A stretch of 39,524 nucleotides of DNA from Ruminococcus sp. 210702-SL.1.03 (lineage in GTDB: Bacteria > Bacillota > Clostridia > Oscillospirales > Ruminococcaceae), in NCBI RefSeq assembly GCF_020559915.1, contig NZ_JAJCLZ010000017.1:1-39524 (forward strand). Direction: 5' to 3'. Below, piece after piece: positions 16,684 through 25,527 of the stretch. The position numbers and the translations under genes are program-made. Position 1 is the first letter of the stretch, and each line of letters begins with the position of its first letter. The notes under the pieces are model-generated. The model searched no databases. It saw only the letters and a list, made by a program, of their open reading frames with translations, and was not told where the DNA came from.

Positions 16684-17541
16684 ATGAGCAATTCTATTTA
16701 CAATAAGCTGGAAGCTTGTCTAAAAAGTGTACGTGAAAAGACCGATTTTGTGCCCGAGATAGCGCTTGTACTCGGCTCGGGACTTGGCGCATTCGCCGAC
16801 GAAAAGGTAAATGTGGAAGTTTCAGTAAACTATGATGAGATCGAGGGCTTTCCCGTTTCGACCGTGCCGGGGCACAAAGGCAGGTTCGTTTTCGGAACAG
16901 TCGGCGGAGTCAATGTCGCCGTCATGCAGGGTCGCGTGCACTACTACGAGGGCTACCCGATCAGCGACGTGGTGCTTCCCGCCCGCCTGCTGCGCATGAT
17001 GGGCGCGAAGGTGCTGTTTTTGACCAACGCTGCGGGCGGCATCAATCCTGATTTTTCCGCCGGCGACTTTATGCTTATCCGCGACCACGTTGCGCTTTTC
17101 GCACCGAACCCGCTCGTTGGCACGAATGTCGAAGAGCTGGGCACGCGTTTTCCGGATATGAGCAATGTTTATGATAACAAGCTTTGCGAGATAATCCTCG
17201 ATACGGCTAAAGAGTTAAATATATCCATCAAGCAGGGCGTTTATGCTCAGCTGACCGGACCTTCATATGAAACGCCTGCCGAGATCAGAATGCTCGGAAA
17301 GATGGGCGTTGACGCAGTTGGAATGTCCACTGCGGTCGAGGCGATCGCCGCGCGCCACGCAGGAATGAAAGTTTGTGGAATTTCGTGCATTCCTAACCAA
17401 GCATCAGGCATTCGCAAAGACCCTCTTACGCATGAGGAGGTTCAGCAGATAGCCAGCGCTGCCGCGCCACGCTTCAAAGCGCTCATCGCCGAAGCTATCG
17501 AGAACATTTCCGACTACATTTCGACCGAGGGAATTTCTTAA
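16684..17541 (+). CDS. punA: purine nucleoside phosphorylase, trimeric type
   Basis: This 285-residue enzyme splits inosine and guanosine (and deoxy forms) with phosphate to base and ribose 1-phosphate. It matches the low-molecular-mass trimeric PNP family: VLGSGLGAFAD (25-35), VPGHKGRFVFG, MQGRVHYYEGY, LTNAAGGINPDF, LTGPSYETPAEIRM, VGMSTAVEAIAARH, and PNQASG with the base-binding Asn. The start has AAAAGGAG about 9 bp upstream and lies one base after the trmB stop, so the two are coupled. It is the last gene of the galK operon and is followed by a strong terminator. Confidence 0.94.
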   Translation: MSNSIYNKLEACLKSVREKTDFVPEIALVLGSGLGAFADEKVNVEVSVNYDEIEGFPVSTVPGHKGRFVFGTVGGVNVAVMQGRVHYYEGYPISDVVLPARLLRMMGAKVLFLTNAAGGINPDFSAGDFMLIRDHVALFAPNPLVGTNVEELGTRFPDMSNVYDNKLCEIILDTAKELNISIKQGVYAQLTGPSYETPAEIRMLGKMGVDAVGMSTAVEAIAARHAGMKVCGISCIPNQASGIRKDPLTHEEVQQIASAAAPRFKALIAEAIENISDYISTEGIS

Positions 17542-17554
17542 CTTAACAAAAAGC

Positions 17555-17592
17555 AAACGTCCTGCTCCGCCGTGGAACAGGACGTTTTTTTA
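17555..17592 (+). terminator. bidirectional terminator between punA and the minus-strand genes
   Basis: AAACGTCCTG-TCC pairs with GGA-CAGGACGTTT, followed by seven T. On the minus strand the A-run side gives the T-tract for the convergent gene ending at 17590. Confidence 0.92.
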
Positions 17593-18513
17593 TATCTCAA
17601 TTTCGATGGAGTCGGACAATTTCGAGTCGCCGTAAAAGTCAGTTCCTGCCTTGATTTCCTCAATACGGAATTTCAGTGTGACTTTTTTGACCGCCAAAAT
17701 GTCGCCCTCCAGCATGAAAAAAGCGTTCGCACTCGTTTCGCTCGGCAAAGTCACGTTGTTAAAGCAGTCAGCGCTGACCAGCGCGCCGGCGCTGTCAAAA
17801 GCGCGTATCTCAGTCAGCGAGATCATACGCTCAGCGCCGCTGTTTTCGGAAACAAACTTCAGCCAAAGCCGCTTTTCGCCGTAGTTTTCCGCAACTTCCG
17901 AGCCGACCGACCAAATTTTCAGCCCATCGCCCTCATACACCAGCTTGCCATTTTTAGGCGGCGTGTAAGAGTGTGCGCCATCTGCATACACAATGCTCAC
18001 CCGCTCGCTAAGGTACGCATCGCCGTCGTCTTTATCGATAAAAAAGCGCAGGCTAACACTGTCTATCTCTTTCTTTTCAGGCAGATCGTCACAAATTCCC
18101 GTCAGCACGCGCGTTTCTGTGCTGTTCGGCGCGACGATAGCGAGAGTGTAGGCGCTGCTGACAAAGCCGTTCACAGCCACCGCGTCGGTCGAAATGATGA
18201 CCTCGTCGGACGAATCGTTCGTCATCTCAAAACGCAGCGTCTGCCGCGAAAGATCGCTCTCTATAAGCCGAACCGACACTCCTCCGCGCGAGTAAAGCAG
18301 GTCGGGGTCGACAGATTTACCGTCCGTGTCAGCATTTTCTATGGTATATTCAGTATCGTCTAACTTACTTTGCACATTTTGCTTAAAAGTAACAGATGAG
18401 GACTGCTCTTGCGAGTTTAAATTATCTGACGGCAGTTCGGCAGTGTTGTAAGATATGCCCATCAAAACCACTAAAAAGATGACAATACACGTCAGATAGC
18501 AGCGAAATTTCAT
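17590..18513 (-). CDS. exported hypothetical protein
   Basis: This 307-residue protein is not recognised. The N-terminus MKFRCYLTCIVIFLVVLMGI is a signal peptide or membrane anchor (hydrophobic about 7-22). No lipobox cysteine follows the hydrophobic core. After a Ser/Gln-rich linker (30-65) the body is beta-rich with repeated extracellular-type strands, e.g. LRFEMTNDSSDEVIIS near 92-107 and LKFVSENSGAERMISLTEIR later. This recalls two Ig-like (DUF4352/DUF5067-like) sandwich domains, a structural guess only. It lies 8 bp after the prfC stop and has no clear promoter, so it is probably co-transcribed with prfC. The ribosome binding site is weak. It ends at the shared terminator. Confidence 0.75.
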   Translation of the reverse strand: MKFRCYLTCIVIFLVVLMGISYNTAELPSDNLNSQEQSSSVTFKQNVQSKLDDTEYTIENADTDGKSVDPDLLYSRGGVSVRLIESDLSRQTLRFEMTNDSSDEVIISTDAVAVNGFVSSAYTLAIVAPNSTETRVLTGICDDLPEKKEIDSVSLRFFIDKDDGDAYLSERVSIVYADGAHSYTPPKNGKLVYEGDGLKIWSVGSEVAENYGEKRLWLKFVSENSGAERMISLTEIRAFDSAGALVSADCFNNVTLPSETSANAFFMLEGDILAVKKVTLKFRIEEIKAGTDFYGDSKLSDSIEIEI

Positions 18514-18521
18514 AGTTCAGA

Positions 18522-20117
18522 TCACTGGAGGTCGCCGCGGTTGAATTCCGAAAGCTCTAAGCCTTCATTGCGTTCCAGCGCCCACCTAATATTCCATTCA
18601 CTGGTGAAAAGCAGCAGCGGATTTTCCTTGAGGTCGGTCACGAGCTTGGTGTCAGAGCTGAGCTTAAGGTCCTTCGGCTCGCACGGCGCGCTGTCGATCC
18701 AGCGGATGAACGAGTAACCCAGCCCCTCTTTGAGCATTTCGACGCCGTACTCGTTTTTCATTCGGTACTCGAAAACGTCGAACTGAAGCACGCCGACAAC
18801 GCCGACGATGACTTCCTCCATGCCCATCAGCGGCTCGCGGAAGATCTGGATAGCGCCCTCCTGCGCGATCTGCGTGATACCTTTGACGAACTGCTTGCGC
18901 TTCATCGTGTCTTTCGAGCGGTAGCGCATGAAATGTTCCGGTGCAAAGGTGGGTATACCCTCAAATGTAAATTTATGTTTCGGTGAGCAGACCGTATCGC
19001 CTATCGAGAAAATGCCGGGGTCGAATACACCGATGATGTCGCCCGCGTATGCCTCGTCAATTATCTCGCGCTCCTGCGCCATGATCTGCTGCGGCTGCGA
19101 AAGACGCATTTTCTTATTTCCTTGAACGTGCAAAACTTCCATATCTTTGTCGAATTTACCCGAGCAAACGCGCATGAAAGTTATCCTATCGCGGTGAGCC
19201 TTGTTCATATTTGCCTGAATTTTGAAAACAAACGCCGAAAAATCGGGTGAGAATGGGTCAATAACACCGTCGTTCGACATTCTGGGCAGTGGCGGCGGGG
19301 TCATTTTGAGAAATTCTTCCAGAAATGGTTCAACGCCAAAATTCGTCAGCGCTGAGCCGAAAAATACCGGTGAAAGCTTACCGCCGTGCACCGCCTTGAG
19401 GTCAAGCTCGTCGCTCGCGCCGTCCAGCAGTTCAATGTCGTCTTTGAGCGTTTCGTAATTCACCTCGCCGAGAATGTCGGCAAGAGCGGGGTCGGTGAGG
19501 TCGGCTTCGGTCGCGGAGACCTTGTGGCTGCCGCCCGTAGGGTCAAAATAAATAACGTGACGGCTGCGGCGGTCGTAAACGCCCTTGAAATCCTTGCCAG
19601 AGCCTATCGGCCAGTTGATGGGGCAGGTCGGCATACCTAGCTCCTGCTCGATCTCCTCGATGAGGTCAAACGGATTGCGGGCTTCACGGTCAAGCTTGTT
19701 AATAAAGGTGAAAATGGGTATATTTCTCATTGCACATACCTTAAACAGCTTCCTCGTCTGATTTTCAACACCCTTTGAAGCGTCGATGACCATGACAGCG
19801 GAGTCCGCCGCCATCAGCGTGCGGTAGGTATCCTCCGAAAAGTCCTGATGTCCCGGTGTGTCCAGAATATTTATGCAAGCACCGCCATACTGGAACTGCA
19901 TTACCGAGGAAGTTACGGAAATCCCTCTCTGCTTTTCAATTTCCATCCAGTCAGAAACTGCATGGCGCGAATTCTTCTTGCCATTAACAGCGCCCGCCTG
20001 CGCGATTGCTCCGCCGTACAGCAGGAATTTTTCGGTAAGCGTGGTCTTACCGGCGTCGGGGTGCGAAATTATCGCGAAGGTGCGCCGCCTTTTTATCTCT
20101 TCAACTAAATCAGCCAT
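18522..20117 (-). CDS. prfC: peptide chain release factor 3 (RF3)
   Basis: This 531-residue translational GTPase recycles RF1 and RF2 from the ribosome after peptide release. Its G1 motif is SHPDAGKTT (18-26), with DTPGHQDFSEDTYRTL (G3) and FINKLDREARNP (G4). The C-terminal part has the RF3-specific GVVGVLQFDVFEYRMKNEYGVE. The start ATG 20117 follows GGAGGAAAATCA. An upstream in-frame ATG at 20138 would put this ribosome binding site inside the coding region and is rejected. A promoter lies at 20179-20151. The exported unknown protein follows in the same transcript. Confidence 0.96.
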   Translation of the reverse strand: MADLVEEIKRRRTFAIISHPDAGKTTLTEKFLLYGGAIAQAGAVNGKKNSRHAVSDWMEIEKQRGISVTSSVMQFQYGGACINILDTPGHQDFSEDTYRTLMAADSAVMVIDASKGVENQTRKLFKVCAMRNIPIFTFINKLDREARNPFDLIEEIEQELGMPTCPINWPIGSGKDFKGVYDRRSRHVIYFDPTGGSHKVSATEADLTDPALADILGEVNYETLKDDIELLDGASDELDLKAVHGGKLSPVFFGSALTNFGVEPFLEEFLKMTPPPLPRMSNDGVIDPFSPDFSAFVFKIQANMNKAHRDRITFMRVCSGKFDKDMEVLHVQGNKKMRLSQPQQIMAQEREIIDEAYAGDIIGVFDPGIFSIGDTVCSPKHKFTFEGIPTFAPEHFMRYRSKDTMKRKQFVKGITQIAQEGAIQIFREPLMGMEEVIVGVVGVLQFDVFEYRMKNEYGVEMLKEGLGYSFIRWIDSAPCEPKDLKLSSDTKLVTDLKENPLLLFTSEWNIRWALERNEGLELSEFNRGDLQ

Positions 20118-20150
20118 TGATTTTCCTCCAAAAAACATAATATCTATACT

Positions 20151-20179
20151 ATTATACTATATTTGCGCAAAAAAATCAA
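20151..20179 (-). promoter_or_regulatory. sigma-A promoter of prfC
   Basis: Minus-strand TTGATT (20179-20174) and TATAAT (20156-20151) with a 17-bp spacer. The -35 element lies in the T-tract of the upstream gene's terminator. Confidence 0.68.
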
Positions 20180-20222
20180 GGGCGCCGCGAAGTTTTTCGC
20201 AAATTGCGAGGCTTCGGGCGCC
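20166..20222 (-). terminator. intrinsic terminator of the 92-residue gene
   Basis: GGCGCC-CGAAG pairs with CTTCG-GGCGCC around an inner TCGCAA/TTGCGA hairpin. The minus strand continues CTTGATTTTTTT. It lies directly after the stop codon at 20227. Confidence 0.82.
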
Positions 20223-20226
20223 TATC

Positions 20227-20505
20227 TCATATATCAAATGTCAGTTCATGGAAAATGTTGGTCTGTTTAGCGGGTGAGATGCGCACTTGCAGCCTGCCCT
20301 GCGCGGGTCTTGGCAGCACAAAATCAAAGATACCGCTGCTTTTTTGCCGCATCGCGAGCACGCCGTTTATGTAAAGGTCGAGTTTTGCGAGGTCTGAGCT
20401 GACGCAGATGTCCAGAATGCTCTCGCCCAGCGCTACTTTTCTGACGTGCAGCAACTCGCCGCCCACCGAATTTTCCTCATATTTCAGAATACGCAGTTCA
20501 TCCAT
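20227..20505 (-). CDS. small hypothetical protein (92 aa)
   Basis: Not recognised. It has no signal peptide or membrane segment. The pattern of alternating polar and hydrophobic residues (ILDICVSSDLAKLDLYINGVLAM, then RLQVRISPA) suggests a small beta-sheet domain. Translation is supported by a strong AAGGAGGA 10 bp before the ATG and by its own terminator downstream. It is transcribed alone, upstream of prfC. A TATAAT on the minus strand near 20558 could be its -10 element, with no convincing -35. Confidence 0.68.
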   Translation of the reverse strand: MDELRILKYEENSVGGELLHVRKVALGESILDICVSSDLAKLDLYINGVLAMRQKSSGIFDFVLPRPAQGRLQVRISPAKQTNIFHELTFDI

Positions 20506-20665
20506 CGCAGCAGTCCTCCTTCACATTTCATATAATAATATTTTCTAAATATATTATATTCCAAGGGTACTTGTTTTGCATGAATAAAGGTGCATAATTT
20601 TCCGAACTTTTATCCTTTTGATTTGCTAATTTTTCTTTACAAAGATTTTTAACAATTCTATGCAG

Positions 20666-20681
20666 AATTTGTGCACAAATT
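20666..20681. repeat. perfect 16-bp palindrome, possible operator
   Basis: AATTTGTGCACAAATT is a perfect inverted repeat in the AT-rich gap (20506-20703) between the end of pdxY and the 92-residue gene. Apart from this and a possible -10 element, the gap shows nothing else. A dimeric regulator binding here is possible but not demonstrated. Confidence 0.45.
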
Positions 20682-20703
20682 TACATAGATCTATAAAAAG
20701 CCG

Positions 20704-21564
20704 TCAGTTGTCGATAAACCCTTCGCAAGCCCTCGCCAGCTCACCCAAGCACGGCTCGAACCGCACCGAGTAAAACAACTCTTCGCGAAGCGGCTGCGTC
20801 GCTTTTATGCAGTCGTGCGTGAAATTCACCGCCAGCTCTACCGCCGTTTTCAGCTCCATGCCGAGGGTCATTCCGCCCGACACCACGCTCGAAAAAATGT
20901 CGCCCGTGCTGTGGTAGCTGCCGTCGATATTCTCGCAGGTCGCTATGAAAAAGTCCTCGTTCAGCGCGCTGTACGCCGCCGCACCGTTGAGCGCAGGGTC
21001 GCTGCAAGCGCCTGTAAACACAGCGTTTTTGCAGCCCAGTCCCGTCAATTTACGCAAAATTTCGCGCAGCTCCTCGGGCGATTCGCACCCCGCGATCTCG
21101 TCATAAGGCTTGTTCAGCAGCAGCGCCGCTTCGGTCGCGTTCGGCAAAATACAGTCGGCGACAGAGCAAAGCGAGCGCATCGACTCAACGAATTTTGCGT
21201 CAAAACCCGCGTACATCCGCCCCGCGTCACCCATCACCGGGTCGACGACGACAAGCGTTTCATCGGTACGAAAATCTCTGATAAAACGCTTCACGACCTC
21301 GATCTGCTCGCACGAACCGATGTATCCCGTATAGATCGTGTCAAATTTTAGCCCTAGCTTTTTCCAGTGTGCTGATATTTTGGGTATGTCTGACGTCAGA
21401 TCATGAAATGTGTAGCCCGAGAAACCGCTGCCCGTGTGCGTTGATAGCACCGCCGTCGGAATGACCGCCGTTTCGACGCCCATCGCCGAGATAACAGGCA
21501 GTGCAGCTGTCAAAGAGCACTTGCCAAAGCAGGATATATCTTGTATAGTAACCAGTCTTTTCAT
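20704..21564 (-). CDS. pdxY: pyridoxal/pyridoxamine kinase
   Basis: This 286-residue enzyme of the ribokinase superfamily phosphorylates pyridoxal, pyridoxine or pyridoxamine in the vitamin B6 salvage pathway. It has MKRLVTIQDISCFGKCSL at the N-terminus (typical of clostridial pyridoxamine kinases), PTAVLSTHTGSG (37-48) for the substrate pocket, DPVMGDAG near 109-116, and STGDIFSSV for the anion hole and catalytic Asp. Length is normal. GGGAGA lies 7 bp before the ATG. It is the last gene of the minus-strand run that starts with dusB, 15 bp after aroK. No strong terminator was seen after it. Confidence 0.93.
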   Translation of the reverse strand: MKRLVTIQDISCFGKCSLTAALPVISAMGVETAVIPTAVLSTHTGSGFSGYTFHDLTSDIPKISAHWKKLGLKFDTIYTGYIGSCEQIEVVKRFIRDFRTDETLVVVDPVMGDAGRMYAGFDAKFVESMRSLCSVADCILPNATEAALLLNKPYDEIAGCESPEELREILRKLTGLGCKNAVFTGACSDPALNGAAAYSALNEDFFIATCENIDGSYHSTGDIFSSVVSGGMTLGMELKTAVELAVNFTHDCIKATQPLREELFYSVRFEPCLGELARACEGFIDN

Positions 21565-21579
21565 GTAAAATCTCCCGCT

Positions 21580-22077
21580 TTAGTCTAAAATATCGCTGAC
21601 GATCTGCATTGGCGCGGCGTTGCCGTTGACAGAAAAATCTGAATTTTCCTTATAAAGGGGCTTGCGCTGTTCGTAACGGTCGAAAAGCTGCTCCCGCGTG
21701 GAATTGTAAGCGATCGGACGATTTTTATCGCCCTTGATTCGCTCATAGCAAATGTCGAACGGCGCGTCGATGAAAACAACCGTGCCCATGCTCTTCGCCC
21801 GGTCGCCATTTTCTTTTTTGAGCAGCGTTCCACCGCCCGTCGCGACAACGCCCGCAGCGGCAGAAAGTTCAGAAAGCGCCACAGTTTCCACTTCTCGGAA
21901 ATAGTTCTCGCCGCGTTGCTCGAAGATCTGCGGTATGCTCATGCCCTCGCGCTGCTCGATGTAGTCATCAAGGTCAACAAATTCGCGCCCCAGCTTTTTA
22001 GCAAGCAGCCTGCCGATGGTCGATTTACCGCAGCCCATGAAGCCGCAGAGGTAAACGGGTCTGTTCTTTTTTATCAT
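21580..22077 (-). CDS. aroK: shikimate kinase
   Basis: This 165-residue enzyme phosphorylates shikimate to shikimate 3-phosphate in aromatic amino-acid synthesis. It has Walker A GFMGCGKST (12-20), DLDDYIEQREGMSIPQIF with the shikimate-binding Asp, GENYFREVE, GGGTLL for the Walker B region, and RPIAYNS near the lid. The start ATG 22077 follows AAAGGG by 8 bp. An in-frame GTG at 22086 overlaps that site and is rejected. It lies 12 bp after aroE and 15 bp before pdxY. Confidence 0.94.
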   Translation of the reverse strand: MIKKNRPVYLCGFMGCGKSTIGRLLAKKLGREFVDLDDYIEQREGMSIPQIFEQRGENYFREVETVALSELSAAAGVVATGGGTLLKKENGDRAKSMGTVVFIDAPFDICYERIKGDKNRPIAYNSTREQLFDRYEQRKPLYKENSDFSVNGNAAPMQIVSDILD

Positions 22078-22089
22078 ATGTATCACCCT

Positions 22090-22941
22090 TTAAAGCGGGA
22101 AATCGCGGTCAACTTCCGCCTGCATTTCCTTGATTATCGCGGCGACTTCCTCGTCAGTGTAGCGGTCGCCGTCCCAGATCTCGTGCGCCTTGACCGCCTG
22201 CCAAACCAGCATCGCCATACCGCCGGAGGTTTTCTTGCCCATCTCTGCCGCTTTCTTCAAAAGCCGCGTCTCGCCGGGGTTGTAAATAACGTCGAAAACG
22301 GCATCGCTCGCTGCGATCATCTCGTCCGTAGCGGGGCAAGCGTTGACCTTCGGATACATTCCAACAGGGCAGGCGTTCATCAGCAGGTCGAACTTCACCG
22401 ACGTATCGACCGCCGTGTTTAGCACAATACTGATTTTAGCGTCAGATTTCATTACCTTGATCTCTTTAACAGCCTGCTCGGCAAGCGGCATATCGCTTTC
22501 AAGCACCGCGATCGTCAGGTCAGCACCCGCAAGCGCCGCCTCTATCGCCATCATTCTGCCAACCCCGCCGCAGCCGATGAGCAGTACTCTGCCGCCGAAA
22601 TTAACGTTCATCGCGCGGATAGTTTCCAAAAAACCAACGCAGTCGGTGTTGTAACCCGTGCTCACGCCGTCCTTGTTATTCACGCAATTCACGCTGTTGT
22701 AACGTTTTGCGGTGTCATCAAGCTTGTCGATCTGCTCGATAATTCCCATTTTGTGGGGTATCGTAATATTGTAGCCGGCGAGCGAATCAAGATAGTCAGC
22801 CTTAGCCGCAAGCTCTGCGGGCGGCACTTCGATTATCTCATACGAGAACTCTCTGCCGCGCAGATCGAAGAGCGCCTTGTGTATCGGCGGCGACATCGTG
22901 TGTTTCAAAGTTTCGCCAAGAATTGCATATTTTCTTTCCAT
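22090..22941 (-). CDS. aroE: shikimate dehydrogenase
   Basis: This 283-residue enzyme reduces 3-dehydroshikimate with NADPH. The N-terminal substrate domain has LGETLKHTMSPPIHKALF (shikimate-binding serine region) and GYNITIPHK with the catalytic lysine. The Rossmann domain has GCGGVGRM. DVIYNPGETRLLK and GMAMLVWQAVKAHEIW match the C-terminal family motifs. ATG 22941 (MERKYAIL) is chosen because GGAAAGG lies about 10 bp upstream; ATG 22950 has that motif immediately adjacent. It is followed by aroK, so two shikimate steps sit together. The other aro genes are not in this window. Confidence 0.94.
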   Translation of the reverse strand: MERKYAILGETLKHTMSPPIHKALFDLRGREFSYEIIEVPPAELAAKADYLDSLAGYNITIPHKMGIIEQIDKLDDTAKRYNSVNCVNNKDGVSTGYNTDCVGFLETIRAMNVNFGGRVLLIGCGGVGRMMAIEAALAGADLTIAVLESDMPLAEQAVKEIKVMKSDAKISIVLNTAVDTSVKFDLLMNACPVGMYPKVNACPATDEMIAASDAVFDVIYNPGETRLLKKAAEMGKKTSGGMAMLVWQAVKAHEIWDGDRYTDEEVAAIIKEMQAEVDRDFPL

Positions 22942-22996
22942 TTCTACCATTCCTTTCCAGTTTTCTATATAAACTAGCACAATATTGGCTTGCACA

Positions 22997-25519
22997 TCAG
23001 CCCTTTGCGTCATACCAGCTCTTGCCTGTATGAACATCTACTGTAAGTGGAACAGCCAGCTTCACAGCCGCCTCCATCTCCTCTTTCAGCAGCGCCGCCG
23101 CCCGCTCAGCCTGCGCCTCGGGCGCTTCCAAGATCAGCTCGTCGTGCACTTGCAAGATCAAGTGCACCTCGGGCAGTTCTGCTTTCAGCCGCCGATAGAC
23201 TTTCACCATCGCGAGTTTGATTATGTCCGCCGCCGCGCCCTGTATCGGCGCGTTCATCGCCGCGCGTTTGCCGAACGCCTGCACGTTTTTGTTCGACGCC
23301 GAAAGCTCTGGAATGTAGCGCCGTCTGCCAAAAATTGTAGATACATAGCCGTTTTTCTCGCCGTCTGCAATAGTTTTATTCATAAATTCTGTAACTTTTG
23401 GATAATTGTCCAAATAGCTCTGTATATATTTCTTAGCCTCTGCGACCGAAACGCCGATGTCTTTCGAGAGCGAAAACGGGCCAATGCCATAAATGATCCC
23501 AAAATTTACAGCTTTAGCCGCCGAGCGCATCTCGGGCGAAACGAAATCTTCGGGCAGGCCGAAAACCTGCGCGGCGGTCGAAGTGTGAATGTCGCTGCCG
23601 CTCAAAAAAGCCTGCTGCATATTTTCGTCGCCGCAAACGCTAGCCAGCACGCGCAGCTCGATCTGCGAATAGTCGGCGTCCACCAGCAGACAGCCCTCGC
23701 GCGCGATGAAAAATCGGCGCATTTCTCTGCCAAGTTCTTTACGCACAGGTATATTCTGCATATTCGGCTCGGTCGAACTGATGCGCCCCGTGCGCGTTTC
23801 CGTCTGCTTGAAGATGCTGTGCACCCGACCGTCGGCGTGTATCTGCTTGAGCAGGCTGTCGACGTAGGTCGAGGAAAGCTTGGAAAGCGTGCGATATTCT
23901 AGTATCATCGGCACGATGGGGTGCTTGTTCGCGATCGACTCGAGCACCTCGGCGTTGGTCGAGTAGCCGCTTTTCGTTTTTTTCTTGCACGGCAGCCTGA
24001 GATCCTCGAATAGCACTTTTCCGAGCTGTTTCGGACTGGAAATATTAAACTCTTGCCCCGCTAATCGGTATATTTCGTCAGTGATCTCGCCGAGGTTTTC
24101 ATTCAATTTGTCGCCGAAAGCGCGTATTCCGTCCGCGTCTGCGTCTACGCCATAATATTCCATCGAAGCCAGCGTTTCGCAAAGCGGCAATTCTATGTCA
24201 TTATATAATGCCGTCATATCTGCCGCTTCAAGCTCCTGCGTCAGCCGCTCAGCCAGCGCGATGAGCGAGCAAACGTCGGCAAATTCGCCCATATCCGCTC
24301 GGTACGCCACCCTGTAAGCCAAGCAAAGGTTCTCCGCCGTGTATTCGCTCGCCTGCGAGTTCAGCAGATACCCCGCCAGATCGCACGAAAACGTTAGCCC
24401 GCGCAGCTCTCCGCCATGCTCAAATGCCCAGCGGTGCGCAGTTTTGCCGTCGAAGCAGACTTTCTCGCCCTCTGCTGTAAAGTATTTCAATATCAATTGC
24501 TCATCGTCAGTATGATAAACCGTTTCGCCGCTCTGAACGCAAAGTTTTTTGCCGTCAAAAGTGAATGCCGACTTGCCGTTCGGCAGGTTATCCGCCGTCA
24601 GTTCAGCCGTTTTCAGCGGCGGCAGATCGTCTGTTTTGACAGGCTGAGGAGCGTTTTCAGCATTGCCTGTAAGCCCCAGCCTTGCCATAAGTTTGTTCAT
24701 TTCCAGCCGCGAAAGCAGCATTTTCAGTTCGTCGTCCTTGCGCTCGCCGAAGGTGTACGCCGCCGTGTCGCGCTCGATGGGCGCATTTTTCACGATGGTC
24801 GCGAGGAATTTACTGCGCACAGCGTCCTCATGACCGCTCTCCAGCTTCTTGCGGACGGACGGCGTCAACTTCATACTGTCCAAATTTTCGTACAGTTGTT
24901 CAACGCTTCCCTGCTCTTTTATCAGCGCCGCAGCTGTCTTTTCGCCTATGCCCTTTACGCCCGAAATGTTGTCCGAGCTGTCGCCCATCAGCGCTTTCAG
25001 CTCGATAAGCTGTATCGGCTCAAGCCCGTAATCCTCGCGGAATTTGTCGGGTGTGTAGACCACCGTTTCGCGGTTGGTCGCAAGGCGCACGGTGCAGCTC
25101 TCGCTGACGAGCTGCAGGCTGTCGCGGTCGCCCGTTAGGATAACACATTCGTCACCGTTACCAAAAATTTCCGAGAGCGTGCCGAGAATGTCGTCCGCCT
25201 CAAAACCCTCGCACTCCAGCGTTTTCACGCCAAGGTCTGCCAGAATTTCCTTTATCAGCGGCATTTGCAGTGCCAGCTCGTGCGGCATGCCCTTGCGGTT
25301 CGCCTTGTAAGCCGCGTCAGACTTGTGGCGAAAGGTCGGCGCTTTGAGGTCAAAAGCCACCGCCGCGCAGTCGGGCTGCACCGCTTCCAGCTCTTTCAGA
25401 TAGATGTTCATGAAGCCCGTGAGCGCGTTCGTGTACTCGCCTTTTGAGGTCGAAAGCGCTTTTATGCCGTAAAACGCACGGTTCATGATGCTGTTGCCGT
25501 CAATTGCCAGTATTTTCAT
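22997..25519 (-). CDS. polA: DNA polymerase I
   Basis: This 840-residue enzyme fills gaps and removes primers. Domains in order are the 5'-3' flap nuclease (about 1-290, with AIDGNSIMNRAFYG, ADDILGTL and DRDSLQL), a central exonuclease-like domain (about 300-430), and polymerase A (about 440-840, with DYSQIELRVLAS as motif A, RSAAKAVNFGIIYG as motif B and QVHDE at 790-794 as motif C). In the central domain the DxE of Exo I is not visible, so proofreading is probably lost, as in several Firmicute PolA. ATG 25519 follows TGAGGT by 5 bp. The in-frame GTG at 25531 overlaps the tsaD stop and is less likely. It lies 8 bp after tsaD. Confidence 0.96.
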   Translation of the reverse strand: MKILAIDGNSIMNRAFYGIKALSTSKGEYTNALTGFMNIYLKELEAVQPDCAAVAFDLKAPTFRHKSDAAYKANRKGMPHELALQMPLIKEILADLGVKTLECEGFEADDILGTLSEIFGNGDECVILTGDRDSLQLVSESCTVRLATNRETVVYTPDKFREDYGLEPIQLIELKALMGDSSDNISGVKGIGEKTAAALIKEQGSVEQLYENLDSMKLTPSVRKKLESGHEDAVRSKFLATIVKNAPIERDTAAYTFGERKDDELKMLLSRLEMNKLMARLGLTGNAENAPQPVKTDDLPPLKTAELTADNLPNGKSAFTFDGKKLCVQSGETVYHTDDEQLILKYFTAEGEKVCFDGKTAHRWAFEHGGELRGLTFSCDLAGYLLNSQASEYTAENLCLAYRVAYRADMGEFADVCSLIALAERLTQELEAADMTALYNDIELPLCETLASMEYYGVDADADGIRAFGDKLNENLGEITDEIYRLAGQEFNISSPKQLGKVLFEDLRLPCKKKTKSGYSTNAEVLESIANKHPIVPMILEYRTLSKLSSTYVDSLLKQIHADGRVHSIFKQTETRTGRISSTEPNMQNIPVRKELGREMRRFFIAREGCLLVDADYSQIELRVLASVCGDENMQQAFLSGSDIHTSTAAQVFGLPEDFVSPEMRSAAKAVNFGIIYGIGPFSLSKDIGVSVAEAKKYIQSYLDNYPKVTEFMNKTIADGEKNGYVSTIFGRRRYIPELSASNKNVQAFGKRAAMNAPIQGAAADIIKLAMVKVYRRLKAELPEVHLILQVHDELILEAPEAQAERAAALLKEEMEAAVKLAVPLTVDVHTGKSWYDAKG

Positions 25520-25527
25520 TTTGTACC

